A stretch of 64,000 nucleotides of DNA, taken from assembly GCA_016840085.1 (NCBI GenBank), contig JAEOTA010000004.1, positions 203,809 to 267,808 on the forward strand. The letters are read 5' to 3'. Position numbers and translations under genes: made by a program. Source of the DNA: Promethearchaeota archaeon. Its GTDB lineage: Archaea > Asgardarchaeota > Lokiarchaeia > Sigyniarchaeales > SOKP01. Positions 55,301-64,000 of the stretch are shown here, piece after piece. A model generated the notes under the pieces. It ran no database searches. It was given only the letters and a program-made list of their open reading frames with translations, and was not told where the DNA came from. The stretch's first letter is position 1. The number at the start of each line of letters is the position of its first letter.

Positions 55301-58300
55301 AGAATTAAAAGTAGTTCTAAAATAGGTAATGTAATAGGAATTGGAATTAAGAACCAGAGAACATATCGATATTCCGTTATTAAGAAATAGATAAAGAAAA
55401 TGAAGACAATTGAGAAAATTGTAATAAAAATTCCAATTGAAACTTTAAAAAGAGTTAAGAAGAGTAATGATATTGAAGATGAGGCTCCAATGGTAACAAT
55501 TAAATAAGGAATTACTTTATTAATTGGAATGTTCATCTTGAAATGATTAAAAACAAAAAAGGAAGTACCAAAGACGGTTAATGCAAGAAAAAAGGAAAAT
55601 AATAAAAATCCCTGAAATAAACTGAATGTGTTGAAGGTTAACCAAGAAAAACCTAATATTAATAACCAAGAAAGACATAAATCTATAAGTCTTTTATGTA
55701 ATTTTAAATATTTATTAGAAAAGAGACTTAAACCTACAACAATTAAGCTAATATTAATTGAAAATATTGGATTTAATATTATAGAATATAATACAAAATA
55801 TACTGTTAAAAATATACCCGTTAAAATTGTGAAATAAGCTATAATTAATATAAAACCTATTGACCTTATGTTCGGAAAAAAAGAATAAACAATTAAGCAC
55901 AATCCAATTATTAATATATCTATTGAACTCGCAATTTCTAATGAAATCTTTATTGACATCAAGTAAAACTGCCAAAAAGAAGCATTTATTAATATTAATA
56001 TTAACCATATTATTGAAGCAATTTTCCAATATTTAAAAATAGCGAATACAGGGAATAATAAAACTACAGAAAATAGAATAAAAGACATATTTCTGAGTAA
56101 ATGATTAGCAATAAATAGATTTTGGCTAATCCAATACAATAAAAATAGACTTTCAGCCCATATAACAAATATAATATGAAAAAAATATTTCTTTATTTTA
56201 GTATATAATACAGGTAAGAACATTAGAGAGCATATTATTATACTGATAATTAAAGAACCATTAAAATCATAAATTCCGAATAAATTTAACGAATTTGTAG
56301 CTATATCTATACCTGTTAGCCCTTTATATATTATGTAAAAATTTGCAAAGGGTATAATTATCCAAGCGTACCAACCTGATTTCCAAATCATCCAAGAAAT
56401 CTTCCACTGATATATTCCTATAGAGATATAAAAAAGAAGAACACTTAGGTTAATAGCGATAATGATTGGAATAGGTTCTCCAATTGGAATCGATAAAGAA
56501 GAGATAATTAAGAAATATATGAATATTGGAAAAGAAAGGATAGGTGATATTAAATTAATAGTAAATGAGATCTTTCTGAATCTTTCAGATGATTTTTTGA
56601 AAAGAAGGACAAATCCAAATCCGGTTACACTCAGAGTTAAAGTAAAAGTAAGTATAGGATAGAAATCCAAATAAGGGGGATGATTGAAAAGTAATGAATA
56701 TGATATAAAACTGATAAAATCGAATATAAACAGTAAAATGCTGGGTTTTATAAACCATTTATAATTTTCATCATTTTCACGATAAAAATGAATACCAACC
56801 AAAAGTAAAAAGATAAAAACTGAAATCGTTATGGTATAAAGAATCAAAATATTCGTATATGAAATAAGATATACAAATGATAATACCGAGAACGATGTAT
56901 ATAATGAGAATTTTTCGAGAAAATTATTTTTCTTAAAATGTAATAAAATTGAGAACAATAAAACTGAAATATAAGTTAGTAAGTATATGTTAATAGAAAA
57001 ACCAATAAAGATAAGATTAAATTCAAAAATAATGTCATAAATATCAAGAAGAGCAATGATTTTTATTAATGTGATAAAACTTAGTAAATGATAAGATAAA
57101 AATCTAAATATTGGAAATAGACTTCTTTCTGAAAGAATAAGTGTATAAGATAGAATAAAAAGAAAAAGTGAAAGTATAGAGTTGAAGTAAAGCAAGCTTA
57201 AGAATAATAGTATATACAATAGATAAAATCTAAAAATTTTATACTCTGATTCAACATCTATTGCCTTATTAAATTTTAACCAAAGATAACTCAAAAATAA
57301 AACAAGATTAACGATAATCATTGAAATTTGAATTCCGGGATTATTATTAAAGAAGGAGACTGTATTAGATAAAATATAGAATGTTTCGACATAAAAGCTT
57401 AATAATGAAACAGAAAATAAAATTACGGTTACTTTTTTCATTATTGATTGATTAACTTCGGAAAAAAGATTCAATTTTTTGAAATAAGAGAAAGTAATGG
57501 GGGTTAAAAATGTAAAAGCTAGTATATACAAAACGATTTTTGTGAAAATGGTATAGGAGAATATAAATATGAGAAAAAGACATACTATAATTTTAGTAAA
57601 AAGCCATGAGATAAATTCTAATCCATCTCTAAGCTTCTTAAATTCTACTTTTATAATATATGTAAATGATTTAAGCAAGATTAAAACAAATAGAAAAAAT
57701 AGTCCAAGATACCAGACTATATTATACTGTTTCAAAATAGAAGGAAATAAATTCAGAATAGCGCTCTCATGAATTAAGAATATAATTACAAATGATAAAG
57801 AGAATATAATACCATGTAAAAGACTATCGCGTAAATATTTATGAACTTTTAATTCTTTGGAATAATTAAATAGCAGGATCAAAGTATAAATATTTATAAC
57901 AAAAAATATCAAGAATGAACTGCTAATGATAAAAGGGCTAAAATAATGAAAAGAGAAAATTATAGGTAACTCTAAGATAATAAAGATTGAAATTGTTAAC
58001 CAAGTAAATGTTTGAACTAATTTTAGAAAATTTATACTTCTTTCTTTTAATAAAAACTTGTTAGACAAAAAGATTAAGAATTTTAGAGTTGCAAAAAATA
58101 AAAAAAGAGATATAGTAATAATATGGACGATATGGGCGCTTAAGCCTAATCTTTCTAATTCTAATCCAACAAAACTTGGAATTGAAATAATTAATCCTGA
58201 TAGTATTAGGCTATTACCTAATATGACTTTCATAAGGAAATTCTCATTAAATAATCGTTTTTTATAAGAATATACACTTGGTAAATAAAAGAAAATTGAT

Positions 58301-60900
58301 GCCGCAATGAAAGGTAAAAGAAACCCATAAAGAGTCCCATATAATAGGAGATAAATATAATAGAAAACAGTCGTTCCAGCTAAGACTACTTCAATAAAAG
58401 CTTGAGTTTTTAGAATCCTCATAGTGTATTTATCTTTCATTTGATAGTGTTTTATTAAATAGTAAGTAAAGGTTAGAATACCAAATACGATATATAGTGA
58501 ATAATTCACTACTGATATGGTATCAATAGGCAATCCTAAACGAAAAAAACGGTCTAAGCCGACAATAGTAGGGATTAATGTTATACACGCTGCTATTAAA
58601 ACACAATCTATCAATAAAAGTTTACGTGAAATATTCTCATAAATTTTCTTTTTTAATAAGTAATATATTGGAAAAAATAAAATAGAGAAAAAACACATGA
58701 AAGGAATTAAAAAAACATACAAAGTGTTAAGTGTGAGAAGAAATGAAATATAATAGGCTAATCCAGCGCTAAAACCTAATGTTATTAAATTTATTTTAAC
58801 GGTCACTGATTTTGAAAACAAAATTTCATTCCTAGAGAATAGGTTAACGAAGAAAGTCATAATTAGTAATGAAAAATAAATGGAAAATACTAATTTTAGG
58901 TACAAAATTAAGCTTACTAACATAATCGAGTAAAAGAAAAAGAAAAACAAAGCAGTAAGCTCTATCGTCATCAAATAAGAATTTATATCTACAAATTTTT
59001 TGAATATAGATTCTTTTAATCTTTCTATTTTTAATCCAAATTTTAAGTTAATATAACTAAAAATGGATAAAAATAGTAGATCTAATGTTAAAACTATAAA
59101 ATTATTTAATGAATTAATAAATATTGCCAGAAAAATATTTAAAATTAGTACCCAGAACAAATAATAACTATAGATTAAAAAATCGTTATGAGAAAATAAT
59201 CCTATAAGATAATTCACAAATATGAAGAGAATGAAAATTATAGGAAATAATATAGAGGAAACTATTAAGACTTGGAAAAAACTAAATATTTCAACAATAA
59301 AAAATGTCCTTAAATTAATTAAAATAAAAATAAGTAATTCAATCAATAAAATATTTGTAAATACACATATTCTGAAGAGTTTTGAGCGTTTTGCATAAAA
59401 GATTCTAGCGTATAAAATATAAAATGAAAACAATAAAATTATTAGAATAATGGTTGAATGAAGTAAAATATTTGAAAATAATATGATTATTGGGTCTGAT
59501 GTAAATCTAATATATTCAAAAATTAAAATGGGAAAGAAAGAGTATGTTATTAAGGAAAAACTGATAACCGCAATTATATTTTGAAATATGATGATATCTT
59601 CTTTATGGAAATAATCAATTTTAACAAAAATTTGTAGAATTAGATATAAAGATAATAAAAAGACAATAAATTGAATATTTATAAGAAAAACAGTTGAGAT
59701 TAGAGGAAGAACTCCAAATGAGATAGATATTAAAATCCCAATTGTATTAAATAAAAATACATATTTATTATACTTCTTAGGACAAAATTCTGTTTTTTGT
59801 TCATAATAAAAGGGAATATAAAGGAAGGGAAGTATCAGTAATATTAAAGTGGGATTATTTATTAAAAAACTGAATAAAACGACGAACAGAATTAAGATTC
59901 CAGATAAAATTGAACTATTTTTCTGATATTTAATATTTTCTACATTATTTTTAGAATCATTAATTCTTTTCGAAGTCTTATATGTGTTTAATTTGTTATT
60001 ATAATGAAAAAGAATGTAAAATCTGGACTTAAAATAAGCAATTATAAATATTATAGTTAAAAAGGAGCTATTAATTAATTCTAATAAAGTATACTGAACA
60101 CCTGATAGAATAGATGTAATCATTATAATAAATGGCATTTGAATTAATAAAACGAATATTAGACTCACTACTGAAATAACGAATTTTTGCTTGAAAACAG
60201 TTAGATCTTGTAAAAATACTTTTTTATCTTTAATTTTATCTTTTATTTTACTGCGCTGGATTTTTGTATTGAAATATGTGATGAAATAAAATATTAAATT
60301 TGTTATGAGACAAAAAAGCCAAGATAGATTTGTAGAAATAGTAAATGCTAGAAATATGATATGGACGATGTAATTAATTAGAATTATAAAATTGTAAGGT
60401 TGTTTAATCATTAACCTTAGATTGATTGTATGTTTGAATTCATCCTCATTTATGTCATAAAAACCAATTGGTTGGAAACCATAATAGTAATACACAATGT
60501 TATAAAGAGCGATAAAGCTAATTAAAGGAAGTTGCACAAATGTATACTCCACAGGGGAAATAATAATAAATATAGGAACAACTATAAAAGATAGTATAGA
60601 AATTAAAAATAAAACATGAATTCTAGCAACCAGATTGTTTTCCTTATTCACGAAAAAGGATTTATTTCTGTATTTATCAAAAGTTTTATAAAAAAACAAT
60701 AACGCAAACATAAAAGTTAAAACTGAAAGAGGTAATGCCAGAAAATTTCCTGCAGGAAAGAGTCTATAAATCCAAAACCCAGTAAAGGCAGTTGCAAACG
60801 GGGCTATAATCAAATAAAAAAAAAACCACCAGAGCTTTTGAAGAAATTCTGTAGCTTTCTTAAGCTTCTCTTCAGAATTACTACTTCTGTCAGATTTCAT
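52384..60900 (-). CDS. Giant polytopic membrane protein, about 85 TM helices (2838 aa)
   Basis: One uninterrupted 2838-codon frame beginning MKSDRSSNSEEKLKKATEFL. By eye I count about 85-90 hydrophobic helices with short, often Lys/Asn-rich loops and no soluble domain. The helices group into units of about 130 residues with four helices each; for example two adjacent units share IPTIVGLDRFFRLGL and IPSFVGLELERLGL at equivalent places, followed by similar helices. About 21 such units would fill the protein. Many second helices end in L-x-D (LTFLDIHIL, LMILDIFLV). No catalytic or transporter motif is visible. It is expressed alone on the minus strand, upstream of nothing related. Function unknown. 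Confidence 0.85.
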   Translation of the reverse strand: MKSDRSSNSEEKLKKATEFLQKLWWFFFYLIIAPFATAFTGFWIYRLFPAGNFLALPLSVLTFMFALLFFYKTFDKYRNKSFFVNKENNLVARIHVLFLISILSFIVVPIFIIISPVEYTFVQLPLISFIALYNIVYYYYGFQPIGFYDINEDEFKHTINLRLMIKQPYNFIILINYIVHIIFLAFTISTNLSWLFCLITNLIFYFITYFNTKIQRSKIKDKIKDKKVFLQDLTVFKQKFVISVVSLIFVLLIQMPFIIMITSILSGVQYTLLELINSSFLTIIFIIAYFKSRFYILFHYNNKLNTYKTSKRINDSKNNVENIKYQKNSSILSGILILFVVLFSFLINNPTLILLILPFLYIPFYYEQKTEFCPKKYNKYVFLFNTIGILISISFGVLPLISTVFLINIQFIVFLLSLYLILQIFVKIDYFHKEDIIIFQNIIAVISFSLITYSFFPILIFEYIRFTSDPIIILFSNILLHSTIILIILLFSFYILYARIFYAKRSKLFRICVFTNILLIELLIFILINLRTFFIVEIFSFFQVLIVSSILFPIIFILFIFVNYLIGLFSHNDFLIYSYYLFWVLILNIFLAIFINSLNNFIVLTLDLLFLSIFSYINLKFGLKIERLKESIFKKFVDINSYLMTIELTALFFFFFYSIMLVSLILYLKLVFSIYFSLLIMTFFVNLFSRNEILFSKSVTVKINLITLGFSAGLAYYISFLLTLNTLYVFLIPFMCFFSILFFPIYYLLKKKIYENISRKLLLIDCVLIAACITLIPTIVGLDRFFRLGLPIDTISVVNYSLYIVFGILTFTYYLIKHYQMKDKYTMRILKTQAFIEVVLAGTTVFYYIYLLLYGTLYGFLLPFIAASIFFYLPSVYSYKKRLFNENFLMKVILGNSLILSGLIISIPSFVGLELERLGLSAHIVHIITISLFLFFATLKFLIFLSNKFLLKERSINFLKLVQTFTWLTISIFIILELPIIFSFHYFSPFIISSSFLIFFVINIYTLILLFNYSKELKVHKYLRDSLLHGIIFSLSFVIIFLIHESAILNLFPSILKQYNIVWYLGLFFLFVLILLKSFTYIIKVEFKKLRDGLEFISWLFTKIIVCLFLIFIFSYTIFTKIVLYILAFTFLTPITFSYFKKLNLFSEVNQSIMKKVTVILFSVSLLSFYVETFYILSNTVSFFNNNPGIQISMIIVNLVLFLSYLWLKFNKAIDVESEYKIFRFYLLYILLFLSLLYFNSILSLFLFILSYTLILSERSLFPIFRFLSYHLLSFITLIKIIALLDIYDIIFEFNLIFIGFSINIYLLTYISVLLFSILLHFKKNNFLEKFSLYTSFSVLSFVYLISYTNILILYTITISVFIFLLLVGIHFYRENDENYKWFIKPSILLFIFDFISFISYSLLFNHPPYLDFYPILTFTLTLSVTGFGFVLLFKKSSERFRKISFTINLISPILSFPIFIYFLIISSLSIPIGEPIPIIIAINLSVLLFYISIGIYQWKISWMIWKSGWYAWIIIPFANFYIIYKGLTGIDIATNSLNLFGIYDFNGSLIISIIICSLMFLPVLYTKIKKYFFHIIFVIWAESLFLLYWISQNLFIANHLLRNMSFILFSVVLLFPVFAIFKYWKIASIIWLILILINASFWQFYLMSIKISLEIASSIDILIIGLCLIVYSFFPNIRSIGFILIIAYFTILTGIFLTVYFVLYSIILNPIFSINISLIVVGLSLFSNKYLKLHKRLIDLCLSWLLILGFSWLTFNTFSLFQGFLLFSFFLALTVFGTSFFVFNHFKMNIPINKVIPYLIVTIGASSSISLLFLTLFKVSIGIFITIFSIVFIFFIYFLITEYRYVLWFLIPIPITLPILELLLILEVIRPYWYLTWALLYLTCFQILTNLFKNLVKEEQAEIKNSIMKLYEDKNQIKWLNFTCYILNSLLLSLFIGIILPIILRQFLFTQILVIYQITDFLIIWSILFLLCLRFIIKSEIEFKVQDPLLYVNKISLILYLIIPIGLSLNFLLYLIFIDLNRVISIYLFVLILSGGLFFETFIIDRHSFYYLFNSTRNKFIVLSWFIFCNTLSVFLYHSHLNLFLLFLTISVLNLISIYFLSYLDISRQQISIYRLILYYNTFIWGSFYLASLISDGLLLLFQNLEQLAYYSLFAQNASLLLFILSYFFIKVEERVKKRIELILILCFQGFLAINWILILIIYNVLDFFFIFSLVLIETCISFITINYIDFIFTKEKFPEFRTKFYSLLILILYIEISLMIFGLLTEIIGVFESIIISQLILFILTFLDIHILKKIEKSYGNFIHTISYFAISLFTLLSINQYILHYPVLLSLEFMIFIIMQVYTNYSLFKALNHLYPDKTEALIKYRAYITHVLGICFYFNLFFLLLQGLILLEIDPQLVFLSLSLMVHVLMILDIFLVKLLGKLANYFRFISWIFIMIFTTTYLIWFYVALFIQLLFTSIPLIIFILIIETAYLFNLLDFSKYIISNKKKIRFFLLMILYLDFGIWPLFYLTLDPLRALNLIILSCIIFFILTCIDKYVGVFEDKSLSSLRKISFLTIGVFLSVDVHILLGFVPNTNFFLNISVALSLFVVFLGIIVKPFKEHSFKAFAFWLAFFSLLSSILYHVSLSYELSGAILFITMLIYPFVFLLEELRELFNNFVEILIKFFRKIKQLINDVFKIVFGFLKTHFKSIWITFSAFVAVFLGILLSELFLSILLGPIHPTLLTIAIFAFLILVVPYAKSTDPDVIFKRRVLRLSYGWGSVIAFLFIYITPVWYIFTVFISIAVIGTITLVYMGRKEEREKLSIKWRFYTLITLFIAFISFGVLFVLQLIFSF

Positions 60901-61019
60901 TTTTTAAAATAAATTAAATGGTATTTTGAAAAAAATAGAAACAAAAATTAATAAATTTATCAGAACTAGCATTTCTTCTTTTTCCCAAAAAACACAATTA
61001 GAATTGAAAAAAGATGAAA

Positions 61020-62342
61020 TCATTTAAATTTAGGAAGATAATCTTTTTGTATTTGACTCATTTCATTGAACATCTCTTCTGCAATTCCAAAGCTTCCCAC
61101 ATTAGGATCAGTGGCTAAACACGCAATTGCAAGATCTTTAGATTTATTCAACACAGCATCTACGCATAAATCTTGTATTGAAGCTTCAATGCGGAGTAAA
61201 GCAGCAATATTTCTAGGAATCTTTCCTAATTTAACTCCATGAACACCATTTTTGTTAACTGTTGCTGAACACTCTAAGATTAGATCCTGTGGTAAATTAT
61301 CTGTAATATTATCATTAGGAATATTAACTGCAAATTCATAGGAATTTTTATCTGTAATTATTGCCTCGATTATTGGTACTGCTCTTTCTCCAGAAGTTCT
61401 CTCGAATAAAATGCCTTTACTTGGATATCTTCCTCTTTTAAGTCTTTTATGATAGTTGAGATATTTGTAATGAACAAATTGACCCTCATTGTCTATAAAG
61501 TTTATCCAATCAATCATATCCTTGGTTTGTGTGAATTCTTCACCGAATTGTAAGTATTCTCCAACGTGGTTATCGCCAGCATAACAAAACCATCCAAATT
61601 TTTTAAAAACTTCAAATGTTAGAGTTGAAAATTCAAATCGATGTTCATATCCTCTAAAATAATCAAGAGCTTGTTCATTAAAAGTAGGCATTAAATCTTT
61701 GCCTGTTAATAAATCTTCTAAACTTAATAAGAATGCGAAATGATTTAGGCCACCTACTCCCATTTTTAACTCTCTAATTGATTTTTTAAACATGTTGGGT
61801 AAATATCCAACTAAAAACGCGATTTGATGGCATAAACCAATAAATTTTAACTCTTTGACACTTCTCTTTATCGCTAGACATACTCGAGATAATGGATTGG
61901 AAAAATTAATCAAAAAGGCATTTGGGCAAAATTTTTCAGCATCTTTAACAATTTCGACAATTGAAGGGATTATTCTCCAGGCATGAAAAGTCCCTCCAGG
62001 ACCTCCGCATTCACCTAATATTTGTGTTGCCCCGTATTTTCTCGGTATTTCATAATCTTGACGCCATAATTCCATTCTATTTCCAACTTCAATCGAATTA
62101 ATAATAAAATCAGCATCTTTAAAGGCTTTAGCTCTGTTTGTTGTTCTTTCAAGATGAAGCTTATTCTTTTGTCTTTCATTTTCAATCTCTAAAAGATCAT
62201 AAACCATCTCTAATTTTTTTTTATTTACATCATGAAGTACAACGGTAGAACCTTCTAACAAATCACTTAGAAAAATATCGTTAAACATTGGGGGACCGAA
62301 TGATGTCGAACCAGCGCCTACTAGCACAATTTTTGGTTGCAT
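61020..62342 (-). CDS. GH4-family NAD-dependent glycosidase
   Basis: A 440-residue GH4 enzyme. The Rossmann motif IVLVGAGSTSFGP is at residues 5-17. GECGGPGG, INFSNPLSRVC, the metal-binding cysteine in GLCHQ and the GLNHF motif follow, the last with the metal-binding His. GH4 enzymes use NAD and Mn to cleave glycosides by an oxidation-elimination route, e.g. alpha-glucosides, alpha-galacturonides or 6-phospho sugars. The sugar cannot be assigned from sequence. It lies 119 bases upstream of the giant membrane gene on the same strand. Confidence 0.9.
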   Translation of the reverse strand: MQPKIVLVGAGSTSFGPPMFNDIFLSDLLEGSTVVLHDVNKKKLEMVYDLLEIENERQKNKLHLERTTNRAKAFKDADFIINSIEVGNRMELWRQDYEIPRKYGATQILGECGGPGGTFHAWRIIPSIVEIVKDAEKFCPNAFLINFSNPLSRVCLAIKRSVKELKFIGLCHQIAFLVGYLPNMFKKSIRELKMGVGGLNHFAFLLSLEDLLTGKDLMPTFNEQALDYFRGYEHRFEFSTLTFEVFKKFGWFCYAGDNHVGEYLQFGEEFTQTKDMIDWINFIDNEGQFVHYKYLNYHKRLKRGRYPSKGILFERTSGERAVPIIEAIITDKNSYEFAVNIPNDNITDNLPQDLILECSATVNKNGVHGVKLGKIPRNIAALLRIEASIQDLCVDAVLNKSKDLAIACLATDPNVGSFGIAEEMFNEMSQIQKDYLPKFK

Positions 62343-62677
62343 GGTTTCAAATTATAAGCTTATAGGATTGAATTATTTATAATATATTTAAAAAATTGAT
62401 TGATTTAAAGAGTTTTTAAAATCAAGGTTAACAAAATAAGCAAAATTTTATAATTTTTTGAATTATGGGAAAAAATTAATTTCAGAAATAGCTTATTTCG
62501 AACTTTAAATTAGAGATTAAACAATCTATAAAATCTCTTTTTTCTACATTTTTGATTAAGTAAAAAAGATTATCACATTACTTAATTGTAAAAAATCTAA
62601 TATTTAGATATAATGGGAAATCAATGGGTAAAATTTAAATAGATCTTTTCACATTTACTTATTAATGAGTTTTTCAC

Positions 62678-62744
62678 ATAATACTATGGATGTTTGGTGT
62701 AAATTACCTTTACCGACATTTAAGGTAATTATCCGTAGTATTAT
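62678..62744. repeat. Nested inverted repeat, possible structured RNA
   Basis: The outer arms are ATAATACTATGGAT (62678-62691) and ATCCGTAGTATTAT (62731-62744), 14 pairs with one G-U in RNA. The inner arms AATTACCTT (62702-62710) and AAGGTAATT (62722-62730) pair perfectly for 9. They form a hairpin with an 11-base loop (TACCGACATTT) and a 10-base bulge on the 5' side (GTTTGGTGTA). This could be a small RNA, a regulatory leader or the relic of a mobile element. Confidence 0.6.
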
Positions 62745-62888
62745 TAAGAGAGAATAAATCAAATTTCTTGACCTCTTTCTGATAATTTTTACTGATTTGT
62801 TCTCTTTTAACACTACATATCAATAATAATTATTCGAAATTGGTCAAAATTAGCATTTAGGACCTCTAGTGAAAAATTTAATTAAAAA

Positions 62889-62897
62889 AGGAGGTGA
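62889..62897 (+). promoter_or_regulatory. Full-length Shine-Dalgarno before the microprotein
   Basis: AGGAGGTGA is an uninterrupted match to the usual archaeal/bacterial anti-SD and ends 3 bases before the ATG at 62901. It is stronger than the SD motifs of most genes in the window and supports this small ORF as real. Confidence 0.75.
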
Positions 62898-62900
62898 AAA

Positions 62901-63083
62901 ATGCTGGAAAAAGAATCAGATAAAATGGATCTGATATTGGATTATTATAAAGATTGGGATTCTTATAAAACTCCAGTTATGATGATGCTTGATAACTCAA
63001 AAGAATTTAATGAAAATATAGAAAATGTTGATGAGAGAAGACAGGGATATCTTTGGAGTAAATATAGGAAATTTTCCAAATAA
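62901..63083 (+). CDS. Small acidic hypothetical protein (60 aa)
   Basis: A 60-residue protein, MLEKESDKMDLILDYYKDWD onward, ending RRQGYLWSKYRKFSK. A perfect SD motif precedes it. Charge is acidic at the N-terminus and basic at the C-terminus, suggesting a small helical regulator or adaptor. There is no signal peptide or motif I can name. It is convergent with the aminotransferase gene. Confidence 0.6.
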   Translation: MLEKESDKMDLILDYYKDWDSYKTPVMMMLDNSKEFNENIENVDERRQGYLWSKYRKFSK

Positions 63084-63145
63084 TAGGAAACTGTTCCAAT
63101 CTTTTAAATTTTATTAAAATTTTTTTTAAATTAATTTATTTTCCT

Positions 63146-64000
63146 TTAATCAAGAATCAACTTTATCCTTTCTAAAGCTTCTTTAATTTTTTCTTCAGGT
63201 TGAGTTAAAGCAAATCTCACATAACCTTCTCCATATTGACCAAAACCGGTCCCAGGTGTAACAACTACTCCTACTTCTATCAATTTTTTTACGAAATTCA
63301 TGCTACTCTTTTCAGAAAACTTTTTAGGAATTTGTGTCCATACATAAAAGGTTGCCTGTGGTTTTTCTGTTTTCCATCCCATATCATTTAATCTTTTTAT
63401 TAAAATATCCATCCTTTTTTCATACACTCTCACCGTTTTTTTTACTATTTCAGGTTTCTCCTCAGATTTATATTCACTTAAACCTTTCATTACTGCTTTC
63501 TGTATGAATTTTGGACTTCCAGAGTCAATTTGAGACTTAACTTTCCTTACTCCTTGTATTATTTCTTTATTACCTGCTATCCACCCACATCGAAAACCAG
63601 TCATATTAAACATTTTAGAGGCACTATTAATTTCTACATGATTTTGATCTACTTGTAATATTGTCGGCGCAATATACTCATCAAACGTAAATTCTGAATA
63701 TGGATTATCATAAACAATAAAAAAGTTATAGTCTTCAGCATAATCAGCTACCTTTTTTAAAAATTCCTTTGGGGCGATCGCGCCAGTAGGATTATTAGGA
63801 TAATTTAGATACATCATTTTTGCTTTTTTAAGAATTTTAGTGTTAATTGCTTCTAAGTCTGGAAGAAATTTATTTTCTTTTATTAAAGGCATCGGATAGG
63901 GTTCAGCATCGCATAGTTTTGTTGCCCCATTTTCATACACAGGATATCCCGGATTAGGACAAAGAACTATATCTCCTGGATTTATAAAAGCTCTCGCAAT
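63146..64000 (-). CDS. Class I/II PLP aminotransferase (5' partial)
   Basis: The frame is open through the window end, so the N-terminus lies beyond 64000; the ATG at 63940 is internal and the upstream residues read IARAFINPGDIVLCPNPGYP. YLNYPNNPTGA binds the cofactor, YDNPYSEF follows, and SASKMFNMTGFRCGW holds the Schiff-base lysine (K in SASK) and the cofactor-phosphate region. GFGQYGEGYVRFALTQPEE is the usual C-terminal arginine motif. It resembles aspartate or LL-diaminopimelate aminotransferases; specificity is open. Cytoplasmic amino-acid metabolism. Confidence 0.9.
   Translation of the reverse strand: MARAFINPGDIVLCPNPGYPVYENGATKLCDAEPYPMPLIKENKFLPDLEAINTKILKKAKMMYLNYPNNPTGAIAPKEFLKKVADYAEDYNFFIVYDNPYSEFTFDEYIAPTILQVDQNHVEINSASKMFNMTGFRCGWIAGNKEIIQGVRKVKSQIDSGSPKFIQKAVMKGLSEYKSEEKPEIVKKTVRVYEKRMDILIKRLNDMGWKTEKPQATFYVWTQIPKKFSEKSSMNFVKKLIEVGVVVTPGTGFGQYGEGYVRFALTQPEEKIKEALERIKLILD

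Larger units (their letters stand above)
62343..62900. other. Intergenic region containing a double stem-loop
   Basis: This 558-base gap separates the divergent GH4 gene and a microprotein gene. It holds a strong two-part inverted repeat (62678-62744, listed separately) and an AT-rich promoter region; no other gene is visible. Confidence 0.5.

Noticed and set aside
55628..58267. Several short + strand frames opposite the giant membrane protein gene
   Set aside because: They are antisense shadows of hydrophobic codons; none has an SD motif or domain-like sequence.
1..64000. Search for tRNA, rRNA, CRISPR arrays and insertion sequences
   Set aside because: No GC-rich cloverleaf, regular short repeats with spacers, or transposase frames were seen anywhere in the window.

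Overview
This window looks like part of an Asgard archaeal genome, most likely a Lokiarchaeia-type lineage. The information-processing genes are archaeal: replication factor C large and small subunits, a proteasome alpha subunit and a PolB2-type family B DNA polymerase. They sit among genes typical of Asgard archaea: a Ras/Rab-like small GTPase, a profilin-like protein, a longin-like protein, and large coiled-coil/TPR and polytopic membrane proteins. The DNA is strongly AT-rich (roughly 70 % by eye). Shine-Dalgarno (SD) motifs are present but not universal. I saw no tRNA, rRNA, CRISPR array or intact insertion sequence. The lineage is an inference; no marker phylogeny was possible.

Layout. 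1-3.8 kb is a + strand cluster: a CCG-domain Fe-S subunit (5' end outside the window), a GlcD-type FAD oxidase, an SCP2-like protein and an AttH/CrtC-like protein. 3.8-10 kb holds a coiled-coil winged-helix protein, a PadR regulator divergent from an MFS transporter with an operator-like inverted repeat between them, a nucleoside phosphorylase-like protein, peptidase T, an enoyl-CoA hydratase with no normal start codon, and an ECF-type membrane protein. 10.4-15.2 kb holds a frameshifted HSL-type esterase, then three consecutive clamp-loader genes; the middle one is an ATPase-dead RFC paralogue. 15.4-25 kb holds small zinc-binding and DNA-binding proteins, a 2007-residue TPR/coiled-coil protein with near-identical 369-bp repeats, a winged-helix protein, the proteasome alpha subunit and the small GTPase.

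25-28 kb holds Sir2 and dCMP deaminase, then a decayed region with a duplicated 3' fragment of the deaminase gene and an orphan open frame, then the profilin-like gene. 28-35 kb holds an acyl-CoA synthetase, a degenerate RadA paralogue, a longin-like protein, a 7-TM protein, a membrane protein fused to an endonuclease/exonuclease/phosphatase domain, and a DUF3795 protein. 35.4-42.4 kb holds a small zinc ribbon, a GH20 hexosaminidase, a small conserved gene coupled to PolB2, and an acyl-CoA dehydrogenase broken by two frameshifts. 42.5-52 kb holds a VOC protein, a second acyl-CoA synthetase, and a complete Liv-type ABC transporter operon ending in a HEAT-repeat gene. 52.4-60.9 kb is one giant gene for a 2838-residue protein that is almost entirely transmembrane helices. 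The window ends with a GH4 glycosidase, an intergenic double stem-loop, a microprotein gene and an aminotransferase cut by the window edge.

How the genes fit together. The acyl-CoA ligases, enoyl-CoA hydratase, (broken) acyl-CoA dehydrogenase, FAD/Fe-S oxidase, peptidase T, Liv transporter, GH20 and GH4 genes suggest a heterotroph using amino acids or peptides, fatty acids and amino sugars. The strongest candidates for something undescribed are the giant membrane protein, which seems to be built from about twenty tandem 4-helix units; the 369-bp tandem-repeat TPR protein; and the three-gene RFC cluster with its catalytically dead middle subunit.
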